In this document: positions 25,625 through 37,837 of the stretch, one piece after another
Layout: every line of letters begins with the position of its first letter
Position numbering within the stretch: position 1 is the stretch's first letter
NCBI GenBank assembly: GCA_013399015.1
Contig: VWZX01010557.1
Span: 326,841-390,840 of the forward strand
From: Galbula dea
Lineage: Eukaryota; Chordata; Aves; Piciformes; Galbulidae
DNA: 64,000 nucleotides
Direction of reading: 5' to 3'
Notes under the pieces: model-generated
Seen by the model: only the letters and a program-made list of their open reading frames with translations
Told to the model about the DNA's origin: nothing
Databases searched by the model: none
Program-made: the position numbers and the translations under genes

Positions 25625-28069
25625 ATGCAAATGATTCATGCATTTTTTATTTCGCAGAAGAAGGAGTTCTGAGGTTTTGAATTTTATTCAGTTTTCAGTC
25701 TTAAAATGAAGAAGAAAGATGTTGGATCAAATTCTGCCTTCAGATATTTGCAAAAAACCTCCTGGTAAATATTAACAGGAGTCAAACACACTTGTCTGAG
25801 GACCCTTTGGTGTGTAAACGCAAATATTTCATGCAAACTAAGTTAATACCACATGCAAGTACCTCTCAAATGCACATGGCTTGTAGCCTTGAGAACTTCA
25901 TTGGTGCTTGTGCTAACATGCATATATGGTTTGAACTAAGAGCATTCACACAAAGAAAATGCAGAATGATCAGCATGGCAACTTTTTCAGAGTGACATTC
26001 CTACAGAGCAACTATCTAATGCAAACCAATATGCACATGACCTTTTTTGGGCAGAGAAGCATGATTTAAGTTGTGGGGTAAAACAGTGATTAATAAATGT
26101 GGTCAGATTAACATTTCTTAACCTCTAATTTTTAGTAACTGTTTTGCCCCACATCTGATTCTGTTTGGTTTATTTCCCTTTGCTATCTACCCCTTCATCA
26201 TGCAAAAAGTTACTATGAAAATTAGAAGCATTGAACAAGCTCTAAACCCAACAGATAACATGGATATTCTCCACACTTTATACTGGAATTAAATTTGATA
26301 TAAATACCTCCTGCTCTTACCAGTGGGTGGTGTTATTCCATGTATTTAGGTATGAAGCAGACAGGAAAGAGATAAATCTTTCATAAGTACAACATAAATC
26401 ACACAATTTCTGTATTATCCTTGTGCTAAGTGTAACATTTCAAACTCATTTTTTAAGAAAACTAAGCGATTGCCATAAAACTTGAAGGACAGAATTGTGG
26501 ATAAAATAAGAAATAAAATATAACAAAACAAGATACTAAACTTGATTTTTTCACATTTTATTTAAAACAAAACCTCCATACTGCCTCAGTCATGTTGCAG
26601 AATATGGGCTGTTCAATCCATTTAGATATTATTTAACATTAATGACAAATCCAAGACTAATTCCAGCACACCAATTCTTGCATTATGCAAAGCTTAACCC
26701 GACAACATCCAGCTTTAGTTACTATTTCATGTGTTCTTAGTACATCCATTACTGGTAATGAATTAGGTAAGACATACATGATTTTGTAATATCCTCAGAA
26801 ATAATTCAATGAGCTACTTTAGGCTTAGAATGAACCCACTTGAAGCTCAAGGGCCTGATCCTGCAAAGTGTGGAGTACCCCACAACTCCATTACTGGTAG
26901 AGAGAATTAGACCCATCCAGTGCCATGCAGGATGAAGCTACTGAAGCTGCCTTCCACTGCAGTAATCCCTGGCAGAGGTTTATACAAGCATCTTTATCCT
27001 GTGCTGCATATAATATCCTTCTGGAGGGGACGCTTGTGGAAGTGGGAGGTGAAGGCCAACGTATTTAATTTGCTGCCTTAGTTTAAGATCTGCGTCACTT
27101 AATGGTAACCATAAAGTCAAGCTGTCAGTGATTCAGGTTTATAAAAGCTTTTAATCAATACCATTGTTTCTGCTTATTGTATAAAACTGTAGCACTCTAA
27201 TAGTCATTCACAAACATATGTATAGATGCCATATGGAAGGTGTTGGAATTTATGTCAAAATTTTGGAGGTAGGTTTCAGTCTCCAGAAAAAAAGCCAGAA
27301 ATATAGATGTTTACTTTTATTCACTAGCAGATTATTATTCCTTTTTAACTGACCTCTAAATATATTTTTATATAAGGAGCTTTTATAATTTTATTTTACT
27401 TTTTTAAATTCAAGAACAGAAAATAAACACTGTACCTAGCACTTTCTAGTTATGAGATTCTGTGGATTGCTAAATGGTTAGTAGTACTGTGTTGACTTTC
27501 AGTGCAGAATTATGTGGTTGTGAATGAAAGTGGACTACTGTTCGGACTCATATAATTAGAATATTTCATTCTGAAAAAAACTAGTCCACCTGCCTTCTAC
27601 TCTCTTACACCCTCTTCCCACCCCAAAATACCTGTTCTAGATTACACAATAGGATTTTGAAAAATAATTGGTTTTCAAAGGTTTTATGGAAGAGTAACTA
27701 TGTAGATACGAACAAAGGTACTCCTGTTTGATACTGGAAGTGGAAAATCAGGCCAAAGAACAACCAAAATTCTAGAACAGCTACATCTGAAATAAGAAAC
27801 CTGTGATTTCTTTCTCCTTGTTTTAGGCTTATAAAGGTCAACGGCATCTCAAGTTGTCTACAGTCAATGGGAGTTCAGATTTCTGATATAGCTTGTAACA
27901 ATCTAGGCAGTTAAATGTTTGGATGCCAAACTTGTAATGGCTTGGCTTTCAATAATTGCTATATATCCATGTCTTAAGCTTAGGAATTTTCACAGTTCAT
28001 AAATTTTTCAAAATCCTCGTACATTTATCTGTTTCTCAGCATTCATGCCTGAAAAATAGAACAACATAC

Positions 28070-28269
28070 CATGTTCATGTCGATGCCATTGGTGTATGTC
28101 CACGCATGCTGGAAGTATTCCTCAAGTCTCTGCCGCAAAGGGTTGGGGATCTGATGAAAGCGTATGAACTCTTTGACTCGCAGCATCTGCATGTGATACC
28201 GTGCGGTTCCCGAGTAGAGTCTTTGGATTATTGCAGATACGTTTCCAAAAATGCTAGCGTACATTAATG
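28070..28269 (-). CDS. KCNH7: KCNH7 exon: end of S6 and C-linker
   Basis: 200-bp exon, the same length I recall for the matching KCNH2 exon. Acceptor TTAATCCAG|CATTAATG, donor AACATG|GTATGT. Two bases complete a Ser codon, then 66 codons end in phase 0. It starts LMYASIFGNV, the inner half of S6 with the Tyr and Phe that line the drug-binding cavity of ERG channels. It continues as the C-linker helices (RFHQIPNPLRQRLEEYF, YTNGIDMNM). Reading past the donor adds only a few residues before a stop, so intron retention would give a channel lacking the cyclic-nucleotide-binding-homology domain. The intron to the S4-pore exon is only 705 bp. Confidence 0.97.
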
Positions 28270-28974
28270 CTGGATTAAACAGAAAGAAGACTTACTTAAG
28301 TCATGTAACTGGGGTCTGCAGGTGATGCAACACTTCTTATAATGTACTTTGTATGTAAAACAGCTCAGACGAGACTAGTGACATTTTCAGAGATGTAGAA
28401 TTTACTTACCGGAAGCTTTTTATTGATTTGATTGTATCACTACCAGCTCAATTAGCAGATGAGGCTTAAATATTAAATTGCAATCAAGTTGGTAATATTT
28501 ATCTTGGGAGATTTGTAGTTCCGAATTTAGTGTTGCAAGTTATATTCATCTAATTGTATGGTCTATGGTAGAACTAAGAACTAGGAACTAAGGTAAAGTA
28601 CAAGTTAAGAACAAAGGAGAGAGTTAAGAAGGTATGCATACCTTTATAGGTTTATGATTATCCAAAAGTGGTGGTCTATTCTATTTCCTAGATCTGCTCT
28701 AAACACAGCTTCCTATCCTATACACAATTTGTTTACAGACACTGATACACAACACAAGACTTCTGCCAGTTTGAATAACAGATTTTTAGTAGTCAAGTAA
28801 CTTGACTACTTCCTGACATTGCATGAGTCACAACATATTTTCACATATAACATTGCTTTCCCTGGGAATTTGCCTTTCTGAATGCATGCTTATAGCCTTA
28901 TTGGCTTAGACTGTTGAATCTTTTGCTCAAACACTGAGAAAATAATAAAAAAATAATAAGATAAAACTACTTAC
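28270..28974 (-). other. KCNH7: KCNH7 short intron between pore exon and C-linker exon
   Basis: 705-bp intron, canonical GT-AG. It contains a 23-bp palindrome at 28788-28810 (agtagtcaagt, one base, acttgactact). No repeats or other genes seen. Confidence 0.93.
28788..28810. repeat. Perfect 23-bp palindrome
   Basis: Arms agtagtcaagt and acttgactact are exact reverse complements around a single central a. It lies in the middle of the short intron, about 165 bp from the pore-exon donor. No assigned function. Confidence 0.75.
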
Positions 28975-29374
28975 AGCCAATCAACATGACACAGATGGAA
29001 AAGATTTTCTCTGAGTTGGTGTTTGGAGACACATTTCCAAATCCTACACTTGTCAGACTGCTGAAGGTAAAATAAAGTGCTGTAACATATTTGTCCTTGA
29101 TGGATGGCCCAGAGCTTGCATCACTCTTATTGTAGTGCTTCCCTAATTGTTCTCCTAAAGAATCCAACCAGCCAATCTTGTGAGCCAAGTAAGGTCTTTC
29201 TACATTTCCAATGGCATACCAAATGCAAGCAAGCCAGTGTGCAATTAGTGCAAAGATGCACATAAGGAGCATCAGAACTGCAGCACCATATTCTGAATAT
29301 CTGTCCAATTTCCGTGCTACCCTCACCAAACGCAGCAGTCTAGCTGTCTTCAGAAGACCTATTAATGTTGTTGT
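28975..29374 (-). CDS. KCNH7: KCNH7 exon: S4, S5, turret, pore and start of S6
   Basis: 400-bp exon, phase 0 in and phase 1 out. Acceptor TTTTTACAG|ACAACA, donor GGCT|GTAAGT. Residues 5-24 form S4 with regularly spaced Lys/Arg (K9, R12, R15, R18, R21, K22, R25). S5 is about 31-56, followed by a long ERG-type turret (57-95) with an N-K-S glycosylation sequon at N82. The pore helix is about 97-108 and the selectivity filter SVGFGN is 109-114: GFG rather than GYG, the ERG hallmark. S6 starts near 121 and continues in the next exon. Function by family: voltage sensing and K+ conduction with fast inactivation, at the plasma membrane of neurons. The turret is the part least like human ERG3 as recalled. 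No disabling change is seen. Confidence 0.97.
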
Positions 29375-32300
29375 CTGTAAAAATAAGATAGAAATTGTTT
29401 TCCTCTGTTAGCAAATGCAGTCTTTTGAATAGTCAGCATTAATAAAGCAGTGCAAATTCCATTTTTTGGGGGGAATCAACAAAACCAGTAGATTAACCTA
29501 TTTCAATGGAATCTTAATTTTCTTTAAACCATCAATTTCATTATAAAATCAGTTAAGAAAGCTGTAAGAAATATACACTTTAAGACATATCGAAATTATC
29601 ATCTGCTGAATACTCTTCAATTCAACCAAATGGACTGAAATCACAGTATCACAGTATGTTAGGAGTTGGAAGGGACCTCGAAAGATCATCTAGTCCAATC
29701 CCCCTGCCACAGCAGGATTCCTTAAGACTAGGTCACAACAAAGCTTCCCTGACCGAGATATGAACCCAGGTCCCAGAGGTGAGAGCTCTGAATCCTAACC
29801 ACTAGACCACCTCCTCAGATTCAGGATTTTTTGGCATGACAAAGTCTGTAAGTTATTGGAACTTCTCATAATTATATGACTAGTCTTGTAGGTAACAAGT
29901 ATTTATGATGTTTGAATAAAACTGTGTGACTATATTTGATTGTAATTAGAGACTCCTTGCAATCCTCTAGCACACAAGTTCTAGAAGAGAGAAGGAATAA
30001 GGCAGATATGTCTCAAAGGGTTAACTATCTTATTATGCAAATGTTGTTTCTATTTTGTAATGGTCAGAACACTCTATGCAGGTAAAAGAAGATGAACCAC
30101 TGCGAATGGTAAATCATGGAAAAGTTACTGTTGCCAGACTCCAGATTAGTCTTCTTTTGGCATCTTTCATCCTGAAGCTTGCAGGTGTACTGGTAGAAGC
30201 CACTACAAAAATTACTATACCATTAGGGAAAAAAAAAAAAATAAGGTCACATATAAAGCAGGAATATGTTCCAAGCTTCCAAGTTTTTTAGTGCATACCT
30301 CAACTATGATTCCTTGTAGACTCTTTAAGGCTCTGATGTTTTTAAAGGAATCTAAAGTTTATTAATGTAAAATGTATAATTTTCAATCAGTAAATCATTT
30401 TCATACTTTTTATTTCCTTGTAAAAGAGATTGACACCTTTGTAAACAGTAACTGCTTGATTTTAAAAAGAACTCAGCTACCTTTTCTCCTCCATTAAGTC
30501 TAAACATATTATTCAGTAAATGTTGGGACTGAATAAGTTTTTAATAAGTTTTTTCTTCGTTTTTTTAACATGCATGTATACTACATAACACTTAACTAAG
30601 CCTTATAAGCCACTCTGATAGTACAGTCACCTTAAAGCTTGCTTTCAACAAGTAGTAGACTAGTTTTTATGTTTTATTAAATCCTTGTTTTTGAGTAAAA
30701 TCCTAAAGCCCTTGAAACAAACAAACAAAAAGGCTTTCCTTGGCTGCATTTGCCAGTGGACAGCTCAATATGTTGTTCATATTTTCTGAGTAAATGAGAA
30801 AGAGAATAATGAAGGGTAGCACTGGGAAACACTCATTGGCTCAGCTTAACATCATAGAGAATAATTTCTGGGTGACTTTCTCATTGATACATAAAGAATG
30901 TTGTTTGATTTGATTAATTATGACCTCAGAAGTCTGAAAGACCATATCCTTCATAGAGCTCTGTCTAGATAGAGCTTCAGCATGTGAATATTCCCATTAG
31001 GTACGGGTTTTTTTGTAGGACAGATCAGGATTAAATATTTATGATCCCTTAAGGAAAAGCTAACATTTATTCTTATTGGCTGTTGGAACCATTCTATAAC
31101 AGATGTAGTTCTATCTCTACACCATGGAAGAGGCATCAAATTCTCACAGTACCACTTAAATAGATCAGAAGGTAAATTGTGAATCCAAAATATGTCAACA
31201 GTGTTCCACACCATTCTTAAGATAACGCTTCTTAATACTACTCATCCTCAGTGTCAATTCCATGCTTAGATACTACATCAGTGTGAGCTCTGTAGTGTGC
31301 AGGAGGCGTATAATGCAAGCAAACTTCATGCTTTCAGGGTGAAAGCATGAGTGAGGCTAGACATGCTTTAAAGCACCAATAATGTGATCTTGTTTACATA
31401 GTGAAGAGGCTTTGACACCAAAATACAGCTGGCAGTAGAGGTGGAAAGCATGATCCATAGGTTTTTGTGTGCCTTTATATGCTGTCCACTTCTCAGTGTA
31501 GATGTAGCCTTTGCACCACTGACAGTCCACCTCCCATGTGTAAGTTTGCCAGGGACAGAAGTACTTGGTGTCAGAATGCCTTGTGGAATGTGATTTTCCT
31601 GGAGTGCTGGAATACTTTGCTCAGCATAACACCCAAGGAGGTAGAGGTCCTACTCTGTCATTTACCCACCCTACCCCATTTGAGGCCAACAATTAACAAG
31701 TGCGAACAGCAATCTGAGAGATGCTAGTTTCCTACTTTTTTCTCTAAATTGCTTGATGCTCTGTCACTGTCATACCAAGCTTTACCAGCTGGAGCACAAT
31801 TTCAAGAGTAGCTAGATACTCCCAATCTTTTTTTCAGCAGCAATATTCACCATGAACTAGAAAATCATAAAAGTCTCATAGCTATTGAAGCTATGAATGG
31901 TAGAAGAAGGGTACAGGACTATTTTCCACCACTACAGCATATTGAGTGCAAACAGCACTCAATATATGTAAGACACTTAACTCTGTGCCTGAACTGGAAT
32001 TCATTAGGACCATAGCAAGTATTTAGGTATATGCAGAACCTAAAATACCTACAAGACATTGAAGAAACCTTTTTTAATTGGAACAATTTATTAAAAAGAT
32101 AAAGGTTTTAAGATAATACCCATTCAAAATACATTCTGCCAAAACAGATATTCTTTTTCTTTAGATTTACTTTTTCATTACAAATAAACAAAATTACAGA
32201 CAAAAGTAAAAAGACCAGTTTACATTTCTCTACTGCACTATTTTTATATTCCAATCTGCTATTCTAACATTCTGCTAACCAGTATAGCCAACATAGTTTT

Positions 32301-35300
32301 GATGGTTTTGCCTTGCTTGGTTATTGTGCTATTTGAACTTCTAAAATGTCTTTTTATTTCTTATCCGTATAGTACAGGAGGATGGCACAGATTAAAAGTG
32401 TGTTGTTTTTTTTTTTCTGTTTTGCCTTTAGTAATAGCACAAAAAAAATACATTGTGCCTACAATGGTTCTTGCATGCCTACATGGTTCACTCCATGAGC
32501 TAAGTAACTGCATAGATGTCTTTAGTAGTTTTGGAATAATTATTCAGTTCCGCTAATAAGAAGCTTGAGAAAGGTTAAGGTTTACCAATTATTTTCTCTC
32601 CAGGGCAAAGAAATGATCTTCTTAAAACAGGGGTTCATGAATACTGCATTTTCTAATTATAGGTTGTCGAATTTATTTTACAAAATCCTTATATACTACA
32701 AGGGAATATTCTTAACTCTGATTAGTCTTCTTTTTTAACAGTGAGATTAGTCTATATCCCAAATTTCTCAAGCCTTGATGCTGAAATAAGCATAGCAGAG
32801 GGCTACTTCGAAGGACAGCAACTGATTACAGCATGATTTGAAAGAAGAGGGCATCAGCCTATCTGGCTGCAGAGGGTCTCATTAAGAAATCAGAAAGATG
32901 GTATCACCTAATTAATTGTCTGCATAAATTGTATTCTGCCTTTGCAAAAAGTCATTTATGACTCATGACTTTCTCACTGATGGCCAAATCCTTAGCTTTC
33001 CTCTAGATTCTTGTACTGTTGTTGGGTTTTCTTCTTTTTTTTCCCTAACATCCATAATCATTAATATGTAAATCTATAGTGTCGTGTCTTATTTTAAACC
33101 AAGTGTCTGTTTTTTAAACCAAATAATCCATGGAAGAAGCTCAAACTGTCTTGCAATGTGAAGCAATGTACACTTGCTTACACACTATTTCTTCTGCTAG
33201 GGTCCTTTCCAGTTTCCTGGCATTGTGAGGTCCTCAGTTTCTCAATAATTTCTTGTCACCTACATTTTGTGTTGAAACCATCATCAACATTCTACCTTTT
33301 TTGGGGCCTGTAAATAAATCTATTAAATGTGAGTACTATAGCATCAAGCATAGTTAACTCTTTTTCTCTCTCTTAGAAAAAACTCTAATATATGCCAGAA
33401 TTTGGCCTTTCAGTCTATGCTGTGTTACCTCAATAACCTCTTCTGAGCACTGAGTCATTGTTGAAGATCTTTAAGCTAATGCATCATGATACTGAAAATG
33501 GTAGTACAAAGAGCAATTAAACAAAAATATTTCAATTAAGCATAACTTATTTATAGCAAGGTACTTGTACTTCAGCTGCCAAAATGGTCTATGAATAACT
33601 GCTGCTCCTGAATAACTGAAAAACTGAATAATACAAATAACTGAAGCTCCTCTTAGCTTCATCTTGAAAAACAATCAAGGGCAGAAATTGCTGATATTAA
33701 ATACTTCCCTGATACTACTCAGGCACCTAAATCATTTCCAGAGACTTTACCCAAATGCAGTATCAACCTGGACTGTACTCAGAGAAGAGTTGCTAGTGCA
33801 AAAACAGTCTGCTTGTACAATCAGTTATGCAGTCTTCAGTGTAAACAATTTGAAACTAATTGGAATAGAGTTTCCAAGTAAATGGTTAAACTGAGCACAG
33901 GAAACTGTATTAGTCTCTTCCTGAGATGTTTGCTGAGCTTTATTTTCAAATATGTTTTAATTTGGTAAAGTACTGATTCTATCAATGGACATGCAGTCAG
34001 GACTGTGAGGTTCAATCTCTAGTTCTAGATATGTGGGCCTTCTCAGTTTGCTTTAACAGATACACTGTGTCGTGAAGTGAAGACATCAAAACAAGGAGAA
34101 CAAGAATACTTTGGTGTATGTATTTTTATTTTCTAGCCCAGCATTTTTCCTCCTGATAGGCTTTTTAGTTATGTTCTGTAAAAAAGCTCTGATTACTATT
34201 ATTTGTACAAAAGGCAAAATTAAAAGCCTTCATGCTTTTTTGCATATTTCAGCTATACCAGCACTTGTTTGTAAGTTTTATTGCAGTAGTTTCTAGATGA
34301 AGGGGAAGAACCTCTAGTTATCTATATATACCTCTGATCTTTCCCTACAATGTACCTGTCTTTGATGTGAAAAGCTGATCAATACATTGAAAAGCACATT
34401 ATTTTAAATGCTTAGCTCTAAAAGTAACTAGTAATCTTGAGCAACTTTTCACTTGTACCTGCACATCATCTATCTGTGTGCTTTTAGGAGCAATGCAACT
34501 GCAACTATGATTTGTTTAAAATTCAGCCCAGACTCCTTAGGAAGCAGAATGATTAAAAATAAACTATCAAGAAAATAGGAAGCAAAAAGTCCATCTACTC
34601 ATTATTTTCATTTTCACCTTTTATCATCAGGGATGCCACTTAACATTTACAGTACACACACAAAAAAGAGGATGGTTTACTACCAGCCATAATAATTTTT
34701 TGCTGTCTTCATACAAAAAAAAAGTTCCCTATTTTAGAAACTAGAAAGGTAACTGTCTTACTCTGTTGCTTTCATATGGTTGACAAAATATGCCTCAAAC
34801 TGAGGCTTTCACATAGTGCTGCATGTGGTATTTGGATTATTATCTCTTGCCCTTTGTAGACTTGGTTTGATAACAAGGTGTTTTAAAGCTAGGTAAGCAC
34901 ACACAGAGCTCTCTGTGGAGCTTGTATTGTTTAATAAAAAGACTGTTCAATACAATTATTTGTAGAGGATCATATTTGAAGATCTCTAGATAACAAAAAT
35001 GCTATTTCATGAAGAAATCCTTATGACTGAAAAAATCTATTAAATGAAAAATGCTCCATTTGAATAGTCTAATGTTTTCTTCTTTCTAAACTATCAAAAA
35101 GGGATAATTGGGGAAACATTATAGTTAGCAATGTAGGAAGCAAAGCTGCAGTAACTAGCAACTTAGAAAAAGTGATTGACATATTCAATAACATGAATGA
35201 GAGAGGGAAGTCACAATGTCAGGGTATAGTCTGTATAGTTTCATTCCTGCTTGGGTAAACAAACTAGTTTTTCCAGATAGTTCATTTCCTAGGTTTCAAG

Positions 35301-37411
35301 GGAATAAAGAATTAATTTACTTATATCTGCAATACTGAAAAAGTAATTACATGGTCTAATAATACATACTTTTTCTGTTTGTATACTCACCTGCCAGAAT
35401 GCGCTTGTTTGCTACTAGTCTGTAACATTATCTTATGTTAAAGTTATCTCTTTAGAATCACTTTAGCATCTGTAACAGGGGAAGTGTGGAAGACTGATGT
35501 TCAGGATCAAATCCAAAGAGCACTCCTTAAATGAACTTTGGAATTGGTCCCTGTTGTAATTCTTGATGGTCTACACTTACAATCACTGTACATAATTTTT
35601 TGCAGTGATGAGTACTCAATGATCAGAAAGGGATGCAGACCACACCTGAAGGGGAATGATGTGGTCCAAGTTAGATGAAATGCCATTGTCAAAATGTTTG
35701 TCTTTCATGTGTCTATGCTATCAAAACCACAGGAAAAATATCTGCAGAAAGATTGAGACCTACCACAGACAATAAATGCAAAAGGTAATCCATGTTTCTT
35801 TTGAACTTCTGAGCTTTTTAGCCACCCTCTGAACAAGAAATTTATCTTTTGGTAAGAGAGCTATTAACATTCCCTCTGTCCTTTGTGTTACTTTCTCTTT
35901 TCTTATTACACTCCCTTAAAATTTATGTTTGCTGCATTCTATTACCTACATATTTCTCCAGGTTACTGTGTATGTTCATGTTAAAATTAGGAGGAATATC
36001 ACTATTGATTAGGAATGTTGTTATTGATGTCTACAACTGCTGAATTACAACACATTATTATAATTCTTTTTGGAAGTACAGGAGACAGGAAAACACTGTC
36101 TTTCTATAAGTTTTAAGAAAGTGAGTTTAAGAAAAACATGATGGATATTCATCTTACTTCTGAATTTTTTAAGAGTGAATATGCTCACAAGACTCTTAAG
36201 GAACATGACAAGGTACATGTCTCAAGGTACGTGCCAGTTGTTTTATACTGACCCTTAAAGGTATACTTAATTAAGCTTACATCTAACTTGTGAGGATAGC
36301 TAGGGTATATTCAGAAATTAGATCAGACTTTTAAGATGGACATAAAAGTATTTTCTTTCGCAGCAAACTAATAAAACTGAAAGAACTTTAGAGTGAAAAC
36401 ATTTTTGCATTCTCTGATATTGTGACCCAGAGACACACAGAGCAGTAAACTTTCATGCTAAAGATCGTTGATTAATTTGTAGTTTTCACCTTTCTCTTCT
36501 CAATTAATGAGATACACACATGGTTGACAAAACTGTTTCCCTTATGTCAATATGTGCAAAACAACATTTGTAAGAAATAGATGTGAATGGATCAGATTTT
36601 GCTTTGTTTGCTGCTTCTTTTTTGAAAAAAAACTGCTGTATTCTATGCATTACAAAAACCCCCAATTCTCCACTTGTTAGTTCACTTTTTAACAAAAAAT
36701 GTTGTATCTTTAGCCTTTCTTAAATAAAGAAAGAGATAGAACTGGGGCAGACATCCAGAACATAGTGTATGTATTTATACACATTTGGGCAATTTTTGGA
36801 TGCATATAGAGAACACGTTTTTGACCTATTGTACAGATAAGGTGAGGATATTAGATATGTCTGGCAAGGTTAAGCCCATAAAATCTTTTTTTATTTCCAT
36901 AGTCCATATTCTTGCTAAAATAGAAAATGACCAAATCTTTTATCTGGTATAGGTTATGGTACAACTAATCTGTTTTACACAGAGTAAATATCTGATCTAC
37001 AGATTTTGAACAGAAAATTTATTTAAATGCTTTAATTCCAAAGCAAAATTTATATGTATTGTGAGCAGTTTTTACAAAGTAAGCAGCAAATCAAAGGAGC
37101 AGGTTTTAAATAAAAGCATTTGAACAAATCCATCATCCATGATGTATTTATTTCATTATTTGTAAAGACAGTATCAAATATGGTATAATAGAAACATACT
37201 AGCTGAATCATTTAACTTTTTCTCCTTTCAATTAAATATAATATTCTATAGTAGTCTACTAAGGAAAATTAAATTTTAGTTTAACTTTAAAAGATAGGTT
37301 GGAACTACTAAATAGCCTATTAGCTGACAAGCAAAAATATATTAGGATATACAGACTACTGCAGTAAAGTCAAAGCTTAGGATTTAAGATTTTCTATTCA
37401 TTTAAGCTTAC
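29375..37411 (-). other. KCNH7: KCNH7 intron between S1-S3 exon and S4-pore exon
   Basis: 8.0-kb intron. The tRNA-Glu/CR1 SINE at 29640-29817 lies about 265 bp upstream (in gene direction) of the S4-pore exon acceptor. The remainder is AT-rich unique sequence; I recognise no other element with confidence. Confidence 0.85.
29640..29817 (-). mobile_element. tRNA-Glu-derived SINE with CR1 3' tail
   Basis: Composite of about 178 bp on the minus strand. Head (29745-29817): tRNA-Glu-like, with an intact A box TGGTCTAGTGG, then GGTTAGGATT, a perfectly paired anticodon stem CAGAG/CTCTG around loop CTCTCAC (anticodon CTC), a T arm CTGGG/CTCGG with one B-box change (GTTCATATC for GTTCGATTC), and 3' acceptor strand TCAGGGAA. 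Tail (29640-29744): the CR1 3' end, with GACCTAGTCTTAAGGAATCC, GATTGGACTAGATGATCTTT and GGTCCCTTCCAACTCC, ending in ACTGTGATACTGTGA. The tail joins directly to the tRNA 3' end with only a few bases of junction. This is the architecture of a SINE transcribed by RNA polymerase III and mobilised by CR1 machinery. The 5' acceptor strand (about GAGGAGG) no longer pairs with the 3' strand. Alternative: chance insertion of a CR1 tail next to a tRNA pseudogene. Confidence 0.85.
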
Positions 37412-37837
37412 CTCTTCAGAGCCAGAGCCAAAAATCAGCAGGTCAAAAGGTATTGCAGCAACCATGTCAATTAGGAACCAGCCTTTGAAGTAGTGAATTG
37501 CTATTTTTGCTGGGTCACTTACCACTTCTTCATTCTGGTTTACATATGTTGTTCTGAAGTTTATTAGAATGTCAATGATAAACATAATATCCACAATTAA
37601 GTCTACAACATTCAGTGGGCTGCAAGAATATCCACACTCTCTCCTCTTCCTTTCCTCACTATCATTCAAAAGGAAGGCAGCAGAGTAAGGGGTGAATATG
37701 GCGGTGTATATCACCAGCAACAAAATCAGCCAGTCCCATACGGCTTTGAAAGGACTATAGTGCAATATAGTAAACTTGTTGATGCGAGGTGTCTGGAGTT
37801 TATATTCTGGTAGAACATCAGCTCCTAAGGACAGGAC
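37412..37837 (-). CDS. KCNH7: KCNH7 exon: pre-S1, S1, S2, S3 of the voltage sensor
   Basis: 426-bp exon, 142 codons, phase 0 at both ends. Acceptor ATTATAG|GTCCTG, donor GAAGAG|GTAAGC. The exon begins VLSLGADVLPEYKLQTPRIN, the cytosolic segment leading into S1. S1 is about residues 33-52, S2 about 75-95 and S3 about 118-137. The S1-S2 loop carries the ERG-typical RKRRECGYSC cysteine pair, and S2 and S3 carry acidic residues (D79, D83, D89, D124, D132) of the kind that pair with S4 arginines. The exon ends FGSGSEE, at the S3-S4 turn. The first 24 codons precede any convenient start codon, so simple ORF calling truncates it; the splice sites define the true exon. No frame breaks are seen. Confidence 0.97.

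Larger units (their letters stand above)
18056..28069 (-). other. KCNH7: KCNH7 intron between C-linker exon and first homology-domain exon
   Basis: 10.0-kb intron, mostly AT-rich unique sequence. It contains an old inverted CR1 (21949-22352), an AT-rich hairpin (25582-25624) and two short stretches resembling very old amniote interspersed repeats (near 20212-20260 and 26845-26990, both weak). No other gene is supported. Confidence 0.85.

Noticed and set aside
29745..29817. Functional tRNA-Glu gene
   Set aside because: The 5' acceptor strand does not pair with the 3' strand, the B box is altered and the 3' end runs straight into a CR1 tail; it is a SINE head.
37394..37765. Independent ORF starting at an internal codon within the S1-S3 exon
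   Set aside because: It is the internal part of the KCNH7 exon plus a few intron codons; splice sites at 37837 and 37412 define the true unit.
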